Source: Microbispora hainanensis (GTDB taxonomy: Bacteria > Actinomycetota > Actinomycetes > Streptosporangiales > Streptosporangiaceae). Taken from it: a stretch of DNA of 64,000 nt. Under the pieces are notes generated by a model. The model worked only from the letters and a program-made list of their open reading frames with translations. It was not told the DNA's origin and searched no databases. Location: positions 3,472,001-3,536,000 of the forward strand of contig NZ_CP108086.1 of the NCBI RefSeq assembly GCF_036186745.1, read 5' to 3'. Position numbers and translations under genes: made by a program. Of this stretch, positions 25,205 through 32,936 are shown piece after piece; the first letter of the stretch is position 1; every line of letters starts with the position of its first letter.

Positions 25205-26118
25205 TTTCATCCTCGGGAGGCGTGTGCTACCCGATGGTTCTGAAGGACCGCGATGGCTTTGACCAGGTGGCCGGTCTTGCTCGGGCTACATCGCAGCTTG
25301 CGCAGGATGCGCCAACTCTTGAGCTGGGCGTTCGCGCGCTCACCAGGCCCGCGGAGCTTGGCGTGTGACCGGTTGGCCTGCTTTTGAGACTCGGGCTTGT
25401 TCCTGCCCTTGTACGGCGTGATCAGCACCTCGGCCCCGGCGCCCTGATAGGCCTTGTCGGCCAGGGTGATGATCCCGGCTTGGTCGAGCGCGCGCAGGAT
25501 GCCCCAGATCCGGGCGGCGGTCAGGTCGTGGGTCTTGCCTGGCAGCGCACCGGAGGTCCACACGATGGTCCCGTCCGGTCCCGCGATGACCTGCACGTTC
25601 ATCCCATGCACGCGATGCTTGCCCGAGTAGTAGGGCCGGTCGGCCTTCACTCGGTCGGTGCGGATGAGCGTGCCGTCCAAGACCAGGTAGTGCAGGCCGT
25701 CCTTCGTGGCCTTCCGCAGCGCCGTCGCCAGTTTCGGTGATCGAGCCGACAGCAGGGCGACGGTTTCCTCCACATACCGCCACGCGGTGGCCGCCGACAC
25801 TCCGAAACCCGCTCCGACCTCGGCGAATGTCTCGCCCTTGCGCAGATAGACCAGCACCAGGAGCGCCTGCTGCCCGGGGTTGAGCCGCCGCCACGTCGAT
25901 CCGATGGCCTTGCGCCGCCTGCGGATCAGTCCGGCCACGTAGTTCAGCGTTGAACGCGACAAATCGACGGCAGCACGATAGAACAGCACCCGAAGCTCCT
26001 GGCGATGACGGTGATGGTTGTGGTGATCAACCCGTCTACCAGGAGCTTCGCCACATCATGAGGAAAACCCGAGCATCGCGATCATGCTGTGACCGGCTTA
26101 GCCGCCCGGCGGATGAAA
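25205..26118. mobile_element. IS5-type insertion sequence
   Basis: A single-gene element. The left end TTTCATCCTCGGGAGGC (25205-25221) matches the inverse of the right end GCCGCCCGGCGGATGAAA (26101-26118) imperfectly, giving candidate terminal repeats sharing TTTCATCC and a CGGG-GGC block. An 11-base internal inverted repeat (GAAGCTCCTGG, then CCAGGAGCTTC) lies at 25995-26050. I could not define a target duplication, so both ends are approximate. Confidence 0.6.
25207..25989 (-). CDS. IS5-family DDE transposase (DDE_Tnp_4)
   Basis: 260-aa transposase. An N-terminal helix-turn-helix (LLVLVYLRKGETFAEVGAG, VSAATAWRYVEE) precedes an RNase-H-like DDE domain: first Asp in YLVLDGTLIR (about 113), second in ITLADKAYQG (about 180), Glu in GPGERANAQLK (about 224). 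The length and motifs are complete, so it may be active. GTG start at 25989. No second copy is present in the window. Its stop lies inside the left terminal repeat. Confidence 0.92.
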   Translation of the reverse strand: MLFYRAAVDLSRSTLNYVAGLIRRRRKAIGSTWRRLNPGQQALLVLVYLRKGETFAEVGAGFGVSAATAWRYVEETVALLSARSPKLATALRKATKDGLHYLVLDGTLIRTDRVKADRPYYSGKHRVHGMNVQVIAGPDGTIVWTSGALPGKTHDLTAARIWGILRALDQAGIITLADKAYQGAGAEVLITPYKGRNKPESQKQANRSHAKLRGPGERANAQLKSWRILRKLRCSPSKTGHLVKAIAVLQNHRVAHASRG

Positions 26119-26144
26119 AACGTTCAGTGCAGGGAGATTGAGTA

Positions 26145-26975
26145 ATGCCGTCCTTCGACAGCGCACGTGGCCGGTTCCGGCTTGGCCCGGCCCATTTGGG
26201 GGTCCTGGGCTGTCTTTACGAGGGGAGGGCGGTCACGGCTGACCTGGTGACTGCCCGGAACGAGTTGAGGGCCGTCGGTTTGATCAATGACGATGACGCC
26301 GTCGTCCCCGAGCTCGCTGACCTGACGGATGCCCTCGCCGAACCGATCGTGCTCGTCCAGATCGAGATGACCGGGGGCCAGGGCATGACGAACCACGGCG
26401 CGGTCGTCGGCAACGAGGCCTGTTACGTGTACGAGGGCTGGCCCGGCGAGCCGGAGCCGGAGTATGTCCCCACCGAACTCAGCACCCTCGTATGGTCACT
26501 CGCGCGAGCGGTGGGTCTGCGTGAGAGGGACGCCAAGCCACCGGCAGCCCCGATCATCACCACGACGATCGGTGTCATGGACGCCGGCTTCGTGGCGCTC
26601 GCCGAAGCGGACACCGACGACGTGGAGGAGACCGTCGCGCGGTTGCGCGCGGCGCTCGCCGCCGAGGGCGGGCTCACCGATCCCGAACTGACGGTCTTCA
26701 CCCACCTGCTGCTTCAGCTCAACGGCAACTGGCGGATGACCGCAGCGTGGAACAACCGCGAGGGCAGGGGCACCGACATCCGAGGGATCACCGTGCTCGA
26801 CTGCGGTCCCCTGGGCTACTGGCTACGGGAACGTCCCGCCGAGCCGGTCATGCCGGGGACGGTGACGCCCGACAGCGAGCTAAGGCTGGTTTTCACACAG
26901 ACGCCGCGCGTCTGGGAGCTGATCACCGAGCTCCTCCCCAGCCTCGATCAACTTGCTGCCCCGGTGGGACGGTGA
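26145..26975 (+). CDS. EspG-like protein (type VII secretion chaperone candidate)
   Basis: 276-aa soluble alpha/beta protein. The order of elements (N-terminal ARNELRAVGLINDDD, a middle VEETVARLRAALAAEGG helix, then the strand pattern GITVLDCGPLGYWL followed by LRLVFTQTPRVWELITELLP) resembles EspG chaperones of ESX systems, which bind WXG/PPE substrates. The match is by pattern only and could be wrong. ATG at 26145 has GGGAG 8 bases upstream, just outside the IS. The 3' tail was duplicated together with the next gene; a remnant lies at 27614-27691. Confidence 0.45.
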   Translation: MPSFDSARGRFRLGPAHLGVLGCLYEGRAVTADLVTARNELRAVGLINDDDAVVPELADLTDALAEPIVLVQIEMTGGQGMTNHGAVVGNEACYVYEGWPGEPEPEYVPTELSTLVWSLARAVGLRERDAKPPAAPIITTTIGVMDAGFVALAEADTDDVEETVARLRAALAAEGGLTDPELTVFTHLLLQLNGNWRMTAAWNNREGRGTDIRGITVLDCGPLGYWLRERPAEPVMPGTVTPDSELRLVFTQTPRVWELITELLPSLDQLAAPVGR

Positions 26976-26981
26976 TGTGCG

Positions 26982-27551
26982 ATGTCGGATTTCACCTTCG
27001 AGCTTGTGCCGCAGAAGCCTTCTCGATCCGAGCGGAGGACCACCTTCCTGCTTCTGACCGGCACGGCGGGGCCGTATGGGGAGGTGTCTTTGAAAATCAC
27101 CACCTATCCCGAAGAAGCCACGCTCCTTGCGGAGGGGCTGCCAGACGGCTCCATCTCTCATCCTGCTAATCCCGCAGAAGGGCTCATCGCTGTCGATGCC
27201 CGGACGCGACTGGCTGTCGGCGGAGTGACCGCCACTGTCACTCAAAACCGGCGCGCCTTGCGTAAGGAAGGACGTGGTCTTGGCATCAGCCTGGGTGATC
27301 GCCGATACACCTACCTCCGCCTGGACTCTGGAGAGGAGGAGCTACGGGACAGCGAACGAGGTGCGGTCACGCGGCGGCGCGGCCCCTTCCGCGGATCGAG
27401 GACCGTTATGGTCGTCCTGCCACCAGCCGATGGCACCGACCTGGCCCTTGCCCTGCTTTTGCTGGCTGCCGACACCACCCAGCTGACCGTGCCAGGGATG
27501 ATCGTGTCCGGCATCATGTCGGTCTTCAACAATGGGCAAGGCAACATCTAG
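26982..27551 (+). CDS. Unknown 189-aa protein, copy A of a duplicated pair
   Basis: No family recognised. The sequence is rich in predicted strands (FTFELVPQK, GPYGEVSLKITTYPEE, GLGISLGDRRYTYLRL), then a polar ELRDSERGAV segment and a C-terminal hydrophobic helix (DLALALLLLAADT) and PGMIVSGIMSVFN. No signal peptide. It begins ATG at 26982, six bases after the EspG-like stop, so the two are one transcript. The paralogue at 27698 shares the same length and most motifs (GTAGPYGEVSL, EELRDSERG, VVLPxADxTDLALAL). Probably acts with the EspG-like protein (context only). Confidence 0.75.
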   Translation: MSDFTFELVPQKPSRSERRTTFLLLTGTAGPYGEVSLKITTYPEEATLLAEGLPDGSISHPANPAEGLIAVDARTRLAVGGVTATVTQNRRALRKEGRGLGISLGDRRYTYLRLDSGEEELRDSERGAVTRRRGPFRGSRTVMVVLPPADGTDLALALLLLAADTTQLTVPGMIVSGIMSVFNNGQGNI

Positions 27552-27613
27552 CGCCGCTGCGAAGATGGCGCTCTCAGCAGATGCCGGAAAAGCCCCAGCG
27601 CTTGCCGGCCGTC

Positions 27614-27691
27614 GAGACGCCGCGCGTCTGGGAGCTGATCACCGAGCTCCTCCCAGGCCTCGATCAACTGCCCGCTTCTGTTGGACGGTGA
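27614..27691 (+). pseudogene. Remnant of the EspG-like gene's 3' end
   Basis: Reads ETPRVWELITELLPGLDQL then PASVGR and a TGA stop, matching the last 25 residues of the protein ending at 26975 (TPRVWELITELLPSLDQL, APVGR). No start, no upstream homology beyond it. It marks the boundary of the 716-bp duplication. Confidence 0.85.
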
Positions 27692-27697
27692 GGTACG

Positions 27698-28267
27698 GTG
27701 TCCGGTTTCTCTTTTGATCTTGTCGAGCGAGTGCCTGAACGCCGTCGTGAACGGAAGGTCACCTTTCTGCACCTGGTCGGCACGGCGGGTCCATACGGGG
27801 AGGTCTCTCTCCAAATTCCCAACTACCCCCGAGAGGCCACGCTGGTCGGGGATGGGCTGCCGGATGCGACGATCTCTAATCCGCTCGGCGCTTCTGGATA
27901 CATCACCATCGATGAGCACACGCAGTTGACCGTGGGCGGGATCACCGCTCGTCTCTCCCGGAATCGGCGTGCTCTGCGTGCGGAGGACAGGGGCATCAGC
28001 GTCGTGCTGGGGGATCGCCACTACACCTACCTGTGCGGTCCAACAGGGCGGGAGGAACTGCGCGACAGCGAACGCGGTCCAGTGGTGTGCAGGGGGGCCC
28101 TTCGTTCCGGCGCGGCAAGAACCATGGTGGTCCTGCCGGACGCCGATGCCACCGATCTCGCGCTGGCCCTTGTCATGCAAGGCGCCGACACGAATGTGCT
28201 GACCGTCGGCGGAGTGATCCTCTCCGGCGCCATGTCGCTCCTGAACGGTTCGCGTCGTCACATATGA
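27698..28267 (+). CDS. Unknown 189-aa protein, copy B of a duplicated pair
   Basis: Same length as the 26982 gene and aligning without gaps over most of it (shared GTAGPYGEVSL, ATLxxxGLPDxxIS, RNRRALR, EELRDSERG and the C-terminal DLALAL helix). Divergence at many positions shows the duplication is not recent and that both copies were kept under selection. GTG at 27698 is 6 bases after the pseudogene stop, preserving the spacing of copy A. Function unknown. Confidence 0.75.
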   Translation: MSGFSFDLVERVPERRRERKVTFLHLVGTAGPYGEVSLQIPNYPREATLVGDGLPDATISNPLGASGYITIDEHTQLTVGGITARLSRNRRALRAEDRGISVVLGDRHYTYLCGPTGREELRDSERGPVVCRGALRSGAARTMVVLPDADATDLALALVMQGADTNVLTVGGVILSGAMSLLNGSRRHI

Positions 28268-28407
28268 CGCCCGTGTACGGCGGGAATCGTGCGTTGCTCA
28301 TCTGCGGATACGCGACCTCATCGCCGGGCCTGGCATGCCCCGCGTCGGCTGGAGGTCGCCTGCCGGCTGCCGGCCGAATCGGTCGCTGATCATCTGAAGG
28401 GAGTCAC

Positions 28408-28869
28408 TTGTCCGACACCGAGATCGTCTACCAGGAGCGGCCCGGAAAGCCGAAGTTGTGGCTCGGAGTGCCCTGGACACTGTGCGCCGTGCTGCTGATC
28501 TGGTCCTTCGGGGAAGCCTGGGTGCAGGATCACGAGCTCCCGATCGATGCCATGCTCGTCCTGACTCCGCTGTTCTTCGGCATCGCCTCGATCCCCGGGC
28601 TGGTCTCGCTGAGCAAGCGCCGCTACAACGCCATCACCCTGACGCCCCGGACGCTACGCGTGGGCCGTCACACGCTTCCCGTCGCCGACATCACGCTCCA
28701 CCCGCCGGCCACGAGCCGTGCAGCTCGTCTGCTGGGCGGCGGGTACGACGTCCCGGTGGGCATGCATGCCGTCGAGCTCGGCGGGCGAGGTGGCGAGCGC
28801 TACGTGGTGGCGGTGATGAACCCGCAGGCGTTTCTCGCCGCGCTGACCCAGGTGATCGCCAAGGCGTGA
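28408..28869 (+). CDS. Membrane protein with PH-like C-terminal domain
   Basis: 153 aa: two membrane helices (WLGVPWTLCAVLLIWSFGEA and AMLVLTPLFFGIASIPGLV) followed by a strand-rich cytoplasmic region (YNAITLTPRTLRVGRHTLPV, ADITLHPPA, HAVELGGRGGERYVVAVMN) typical of small bacterial PH-domain membrane proteins. TTG at 28408 follows GAAGGGAG with 4-base spacing to the start. It closes the accessory island; whether it belongs with the type VII-like genes is unclear. Confidence 0.7.
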   Translation: MSDTEIVYQERPGKPKLWLGVPWTLCAVLLIWSFGEAWVQDHELPIDAMLVLTPLFFGIASIPGLVSLSKRRYNAITLTPRTLRVGRHTLPVADITLHPPATSRAARLLGGGYDVPVGMHAVELGGRGGERYVVAVMNPQAFLAALTQVIAKA

Positions 28870-28955
28870 CGGCGAGCGCTAGTGGGCCGTGGGAACGCTC
28901 CATTGGCCGCCGGGGGTGGATGGCTTCCGCTCCCGGCGGCCGGTGTGCGGCTGGT

Positions 28956-29612
28956 TCAGGACGCCCGGCGGCCCGCGCTGGGGCGGGGCTGCGGCTCCGG
29001 CTCGGCCGGTCCGGTGGCCCGCTGCGGCGGCACGACCGGTGTGGGCCGCACCAGGCCGAGGGCGACGACCTCGTTGGCGAGCCGGGTGCGCCGGTTGGTG
29101 CCCTCCGGGATGCGGAACTTCTGGTAAAGCCGCAGCAGATGCTGCTTGACCGCCGCCTCGGTCACCACCAGGTCGTCGGCGATCTCCCGGGCCGTGGCGG
29201 GCGCCACGAACGCCTCGTCGGACAGCGCCGGACGGCACAGCGAGGTGAGGACGTCGACCTCCCGGCGGGTGAGCTCCGGCGCGGCGGCGCGGCGCAGCTC
29301 GACCTCGGGGGCGAGGTCCTCCCTCGGGATCCCGCCGACCCGGGCCCGGGCGGCTCCGAAGGAGACGACGTCGCCGTCGTCAAGCACCCTCCTGGCGATC
29401 GGCCTGCCGTTCACCCGGGTGCCGTTGCGGGACAGGCCCAGGTCCACGACGTACAGGTAGGGCCCGCGACGGACGAATTCGGCGTGCAGCCGTGACACGC
29501 TCGGATCCGTCAGCCGGATGTCCACGCCTCGGCCGCGGCCGATCGTGGTGACGTCGGGGCGCAGCGGCACCACCTCGCCGCTGTCCTCGATCCGTATGAA
29601 CGGCCCCTCCAC
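28956..29612 (-). CDS. FHA domain protein with C-terminal helix-turn-helix
   Basis: 218-aa protein. Residues 5-95 are an FHA phosphothreonine-binding domain (TTIGRGRGVDIRL, SVSRLHAEFVRRG, DLGLSRNGTRVNG carry the conserved Gly-Arg, Ser-x-x-His and Asn residues). Residues 112-190 form a LuxR-like or winged helix-turn-helix (LTRREVDVLTSLC, ATAREIADDLVVTEAAVKQHLLRLYQKF). Probably a regulator recruited by a Ser/Thr kinase (inference). GTG start at 29612 with GGAGG at 7-base spacing. Divergent from citrate synthase with 181 bases between; it could regulate it. Confidence 0.88.
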   Translation of the reverse strand: MEGPFIRIEDSGEVVPLRPDVTTIGRGRGVDIRLTDPSVSRLHAEFVRRGPYLYVVDLGLSRNGTRVNGRPIARRVLDDGDVVSFGAARARVGGIPREDLAPEVELRRAAAPELTRREVDVLTSLCRPALSDEAFVAPATAREIADDLVVTEAAVKQHLLRLYQKFRIPEGTNRRTRLANEVVALGLVRPTPVVPPQRATGPAEPEPQPRPSAGRRAS

Positions 29613-29793
29613 GGCAGTTCCTCCCCAGGTAGCCCGCCGTTACTTTCCCTATAGCTGCGGCTTACCCACCCGTGGCGAGGGGGAATCGCCTTTGCCAGGA
29701 GCAGAATCAATCCTGAAATTGGTCTGGACCTTTGAGGGGCGCTTTACCTGCTCACGGGTAGACTTCGGGCGGAGATAAGCGGAGGAAACACTT

Positions 29794-30915
29794 ATGGCGG
29801 ACAAGCCCACCAAAGGCCTCGCCGATGTCGTCGCCGCGTCCACAGCGCTCAGCGACATCGACGGCACGGCCGGCCGTCTCTTCTACCGTGGCTACGACAT
29901 CCACGACCTGGCCGGCCACGCCACCTTCGAAGAGGTGGCCCACCTGCTCCAGCGCGGCACGCTGCCGACCCGCAAGCAGCTCGCGGACTACGGCGCGGAG
30001 CTGGCGGAGGGCCACACCCTGGGCTCGCTCGTCGAGAGCAACATCGCCGAAATCGCCGGGAAACAGGCGCCCATGGAGGCGCTGCGCACCCTCGTCTCGC
30101 TGGCCGGGGCCGACGACCCGGACAAGGACTCCAACGCCCCCGACGCCAACCTCCGCAAGGCCGCCAGGCTCACGGCGCAGCAGCCGATCCTCGTCGCCCG
30201 CTATCACGCGGCCAGGACGGGAGCCGACATCCCGGCGCCCGATCCCGAGCTGAGCACCGCCGCCAACTTCCTCCTGCAGATCACCGGCCGCCGTCCCGGG
30301 CAGCGCGAGGTCGAAATCTTCGACACCTGCCTGGTGCTGCACGCCGACCACACGATGAACGCCTCCACGTTCGCCGCCCGCGTGTGCGCCGCGACCCTGT
30401 CCGACATGCACTCGGCGATCGTCGCCGCCATCGGCACGCTCAAAGGCCCCCTCCACGGTGGGGCGAACGAGCAGGTCATGCGTACGCTGGAAGCGCTGGA
30501 CCCGCGCGGCGTCGCGCAGGCCGTACGGGACAAGCTGGCGGCGGGCGAGAAGATCATGGGTTTCGGGCACCGCGTCTACAAGACCGAGGACCCCCGGGCG
30601 ACGCACCTGCGGCGGATGTCGCAGGAGCTGGCCGAGGCCTCGGGCGACGACACCTACTATCGGATGTCGCGGGAGATGGAAGAGGTCGTCTTCGCGGAGA
30701 AGCACCTCTATCCGAACGTGGACTTCTACGCGGCGACCGTCTACCACTACCTCGGCATCCCCACGGACCTGTTCACGCCCGTGTTCTCGGTCAGCCGGAT
30801 GTCCGGGTGGACCGCCCACGTGATCGAGCAGCACGCCGACAACCGGCTGATCCGGCCGGACAGCGAGTACATCGGAGAGCGCGACCAGAAGTGGGTGCCC
30901 ATCGACGAGCGGTGA
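29794..30915 (+). CDS. gltA: Citrate synthase
   Basis: Condenses oxaloacetate and acetyl-CoA at the entry to the TCA cycle, 373 aa. Catalytic residues are visible: His in GPLHGGANEQV (about 228), His in GFGHRVYK (about 267) and Asp in NVDFYAATVYHYL (about 318). The short type without the N-terminal regulatory extension also includes 2-methylcitrate synthases, so substrate preference is uncertain; the neighbouring icd favours citrate synthase. ATG at 29794 with GGAGG 8 bases upstream; TAGACT at 29757-29762 is a candidate -10. Confidence 0.92.
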   Translation: MADKPTKGLADVVAASTALSDIDGTAGRLFYRGYDIHDLAGHATFEEVAHLLQRGTLPTRKQLADYGAELAEGHTLGSLVESNIAEIAGKQAPMEALRTLVSLAGADDPDKDSNAPDANLRKAARLTAQQPILVARYHAARTGADIPAPDPELSTAANFLLQITGRRPGQREVEIFDTCLVLHADHTMNASTFAARVCAATLSDMHSAIVAAIGTLKGPLHGGANEQVMRTLEALDPRGVAQAVRDKLAAGEKIMGFGHRVYKTEDPRATHLRRMSQELAEASGDDTYYRMSREMEEVVFAEKHLYPNVDFYAATVYHYLGIPTDLFTPVFSVSRMSGWTAHVIEQHADNRLIRPDSEYIGERDQKWVPIDER

Positions 30916-30960
30916 CAGCGAGGAAGCGCCGAGGACCGCAGTTGCAGGCATGGGAGAGAC

Positions 30961-31245
30961 GTGAGAACGAGCGAGCGTACGGCCTGGGGGCCGTACCTGC
31001 TGGTGGCGACGGGCGCGGCCGCCGGGCTGTGCGCGATCGGCGTGGGTGCGCCGGTGCCCACGGGTGGTGCGATCATGGGATGTGGCTTCCTCGCCGGATC
31101 CCTGGTCCGGGTGGCGGTCTCCGAACGGCGGGCGGGCGCGCTCGCGATCCGCGGCAAACGGGTGGACGCGCTCACGTTGGCGGCGTTCGGCGCGGCGCTC
31201 GTCATCGGCTCGCTGCTCATGCTGTTGCGGCTGCACGACTCGTAG
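30961..31245 (+). CDS. DUF3017 family small membrane protein
   Basis: 94-aa protein with three hydrophobic segments (residues 12-32, 38-50, 72-90) and a short basic middle (SERRAGALAIRGKRVDALT) typical of DUF3017, an actinobacterial family found beside folD and icd genes. Function unknown. GTG start at 30961, 45 bases after the citrate synthase stop and 107 before icd. Confidence 0.85.
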   Translation: MRTSERTAWGPYLLVATGAAAGLCAIGVGAPVPTGGAIMGCGFLAGSLVRVAVSERRAGALAIRGKRVDALTLAAFGAALVIGSLLMLLRLHDS

Positions 31246-31352
31246 GAACACGACCTCGTCGCGGGCTTACCACACCCGTCCGATAGCCTCAACGGCCAGT
31301 GAGCCTCAAAAAGGACGTGCTGGCCAGTTAATTCAGAAGGGGAACCCCACGC

Positions 31353-32570
31353 ATGCCCAAGATCAAGGTAGCGGGTCCAGTCGTCGAGCTCGACGGCGAC
31401 GAGATGACCCGGATCATCTGGAAGTTCATCAAGGACCAGCTGATCCTTCCCTACCTCGACGTCGACCTGAAGTACTACGACCTCGGCATTGAGAACCGCG
31501 ACGCCACCGACGACCAGGTCACGATCGACGCCGCCAACGCCATCAAGCAGTACGGCGTGGGCGTGAAGTGCGCGACGATCACGCCGGACGAGGCCCGCGT
31601 CGAGGAGTTCGGCCTGAAGAAGATGTGGAAGTCCCCGAACGGGACGATCCGCAACATCCTCGGCGGTGTCATCTTCCGCGAGCCGATCATCATGTCGAAC
31701 ATCCCGCGGCTCGTCCCCGGCTGGACCAAGCCGATCGTCGTCGGCCGTCACGCCTTCGGCGACCAGTACCGCGCCACCGACCTGAAGATTCCCGGCGAGG
31801 GCACGCTGACGCTGACGTTCACGCCCAAGGACGGCAGCGAGCCGATCGAGCTCAACGTCTTCGACTTCCCCGGCGCCGGCGTCGCCCTGGCGATGTACAA
31901 CCTGGACGAGTCGATCCGCGACTTCGCCCGCGCCTCCATGCGGTACGGCCTCGACCGCGGCTACCCGGTCTACCTGTCGACCAAGAACACCATCCTCAAG
32001 GCGTACGACGGCCGGTTCAAGGACATCTTCGCCGAGGTCTACGAGACCGAGTTCAAGGCCGACTTCGAGGCCGCCGGGATCACCTACGAGCACCGCCTGA
32101 TCGACGACATGGTGGCCGCCTCCCTCAAGTGGGAGGGCGGGTACGTCTGGGCCTGCAAGAACTACGACGGCGACGTCCAGTCGGACACGGTGGCGCAGGG
32201 CTTCGGCTCGCTCGGCCTCATGACCAGCGTGCTCATGACCCCCGACGGCCGCACCGTCGAGGCCGAGGCGGCGCACGGCACGGTGACCCGTCACTACCGC
32301 CAGCACCAGCAGGGCAAGCCGACCTCCACCAACCCGATCGCCTCGATCTTCGCGTGGACCCGCGGCCTGCAGCACCGCGGCAAGCTCGACAACCAGCCTG
32401 AGGTCATCGACTTCGCCGAGAAGCTGGAGCAGGTCTGCATCGAGACCGTCGAGGGCGGCCAGATGACCAAGGACCTCGCGCTCCTGGTCGGCGGCGACGC
32501 CGAGTGGCTGACCACGCAGGACTTCCTCGCGGCTCTCGACGAGAACCTCAAGAAGAAGATGGCGCAGTAA
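31353..32570 (+). CDS. icd: NADP-dependent isocitrate dehydrogenase
   Basis: Oxidatively decarboxylates isocitrate to 2-oxoglutarate, 405 aa, of the eukaryote-like homodimeric type also found as Icd1 in mycobacteria. Markers: [20 protein letters not shown] start, substrate motif [18 protein letters not shown], metal-binding [24 protein letters not shown] and cofactor region [23 protein letters not shown] at 31353 with AGAAGGGGAA upstream. A strong terminator follows 65 bases after the stop. Confidence 0.97.
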   Translation: MPKIKVAGPVVELDGDEMTRIIWKFIKDQLILPYLDVDLKYYDLGIENRDATDDQVTIDAANAIKQYGVGVKCATITPDEARVEEFGLKKMWKSPNGTIRNILGGVIFREPIIMSNIPRLVPGWTKPIVVGRHAFGDQYRATDLKIPGEGTLTLTFTPKDGSEPIELNVFDFPGAGVALAMYNLDESIRDFARASMRYGLDRGYPVYLSTKNTILKAYDGRFKDIFAEVYETEFKADFEAAGITYEHRLIDDMVAASLKWEGGYVWACKNYDGDVQSDTVAQGFGSLGLMTSVLMTPDGRTVEAEAAHGTVTRHYRQHQQGKPTSTNPIASIFAWTRGLQHRGKLDNQPEVIDFAEKLEQVCIETVEGGQMTKDLALLVGGDAEWLTTQDFLAALDENLKKKMAQ

Positions 32571-32634
32571 CGAGTGCGCGCTTGGCGGCGTGCCTCGGAA
32601 CACGCCCTGAAACGTGCCCTGTAACGGGCCTGGA

Positions 32635-32680
32635 AACGGGCCTCTGCCTGCGGTTCTCCACCGCCGGGCAGAGGCCCGTT
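32635..32680 (+). terminator. Terminator of icd
   Basis: Perfect 14-bp stem (AACGGGCCTCTGCC / GGCAGAGGCCCGTT) with an 18-base loop, followed by CGCTTTACGG. The whole gene-free stretch 32571-32936 holds this hairpin and the promoter region of the receptor kinase gene; I see nothing else in it. Confidence 0.9.
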
Positions 32681-32936
32681 CGCTTTACGGACCGGCTGCC
32701 GGCCGAGCGGCCGCCTGGACGGCGCGGAAGGCGGCGCGGGCGCCGTACGGCCGGGCGGTCACACCCCGGGCCGTCCGAAACTTTCCGGGCGGCCCGTTTC
32801 CGTCACTCGGAGGTAGGGGCCGCTCGCCGCATTGTCACGGTTTCCTGACGTCACGGCGCGGTATCGAGCCGCGGAACCGTCGCACCGGGGCCGTAAAGTT
32901 CTGGTGCCGGTAGTTTGCCGAATCGTGGGGAACGGA

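Larger units (their letters stand above)
26901..28267 (+). repeat. Tandem segmental duplication, period 716 bp
   Basis: Unit 1 (from 26901) carries the last 75 bases of the EspG-like gene and the first 189-aa gene; unit 2 (from 27617) repeats the same order in decayed or diverged form. The segment ACGCCGCGCGTCTGGGAGCT is identical at 26901 and 27617, and the two 189-aa genes start exactly 716 bases apart. Confidence 0.9.

Noticed and set aside
29794-32570. Horizontal transfer of the TCA-cycle genes
   Set aside because: Composition and gene order match the rest of the chromosome and the usual actinomycete arrangement.
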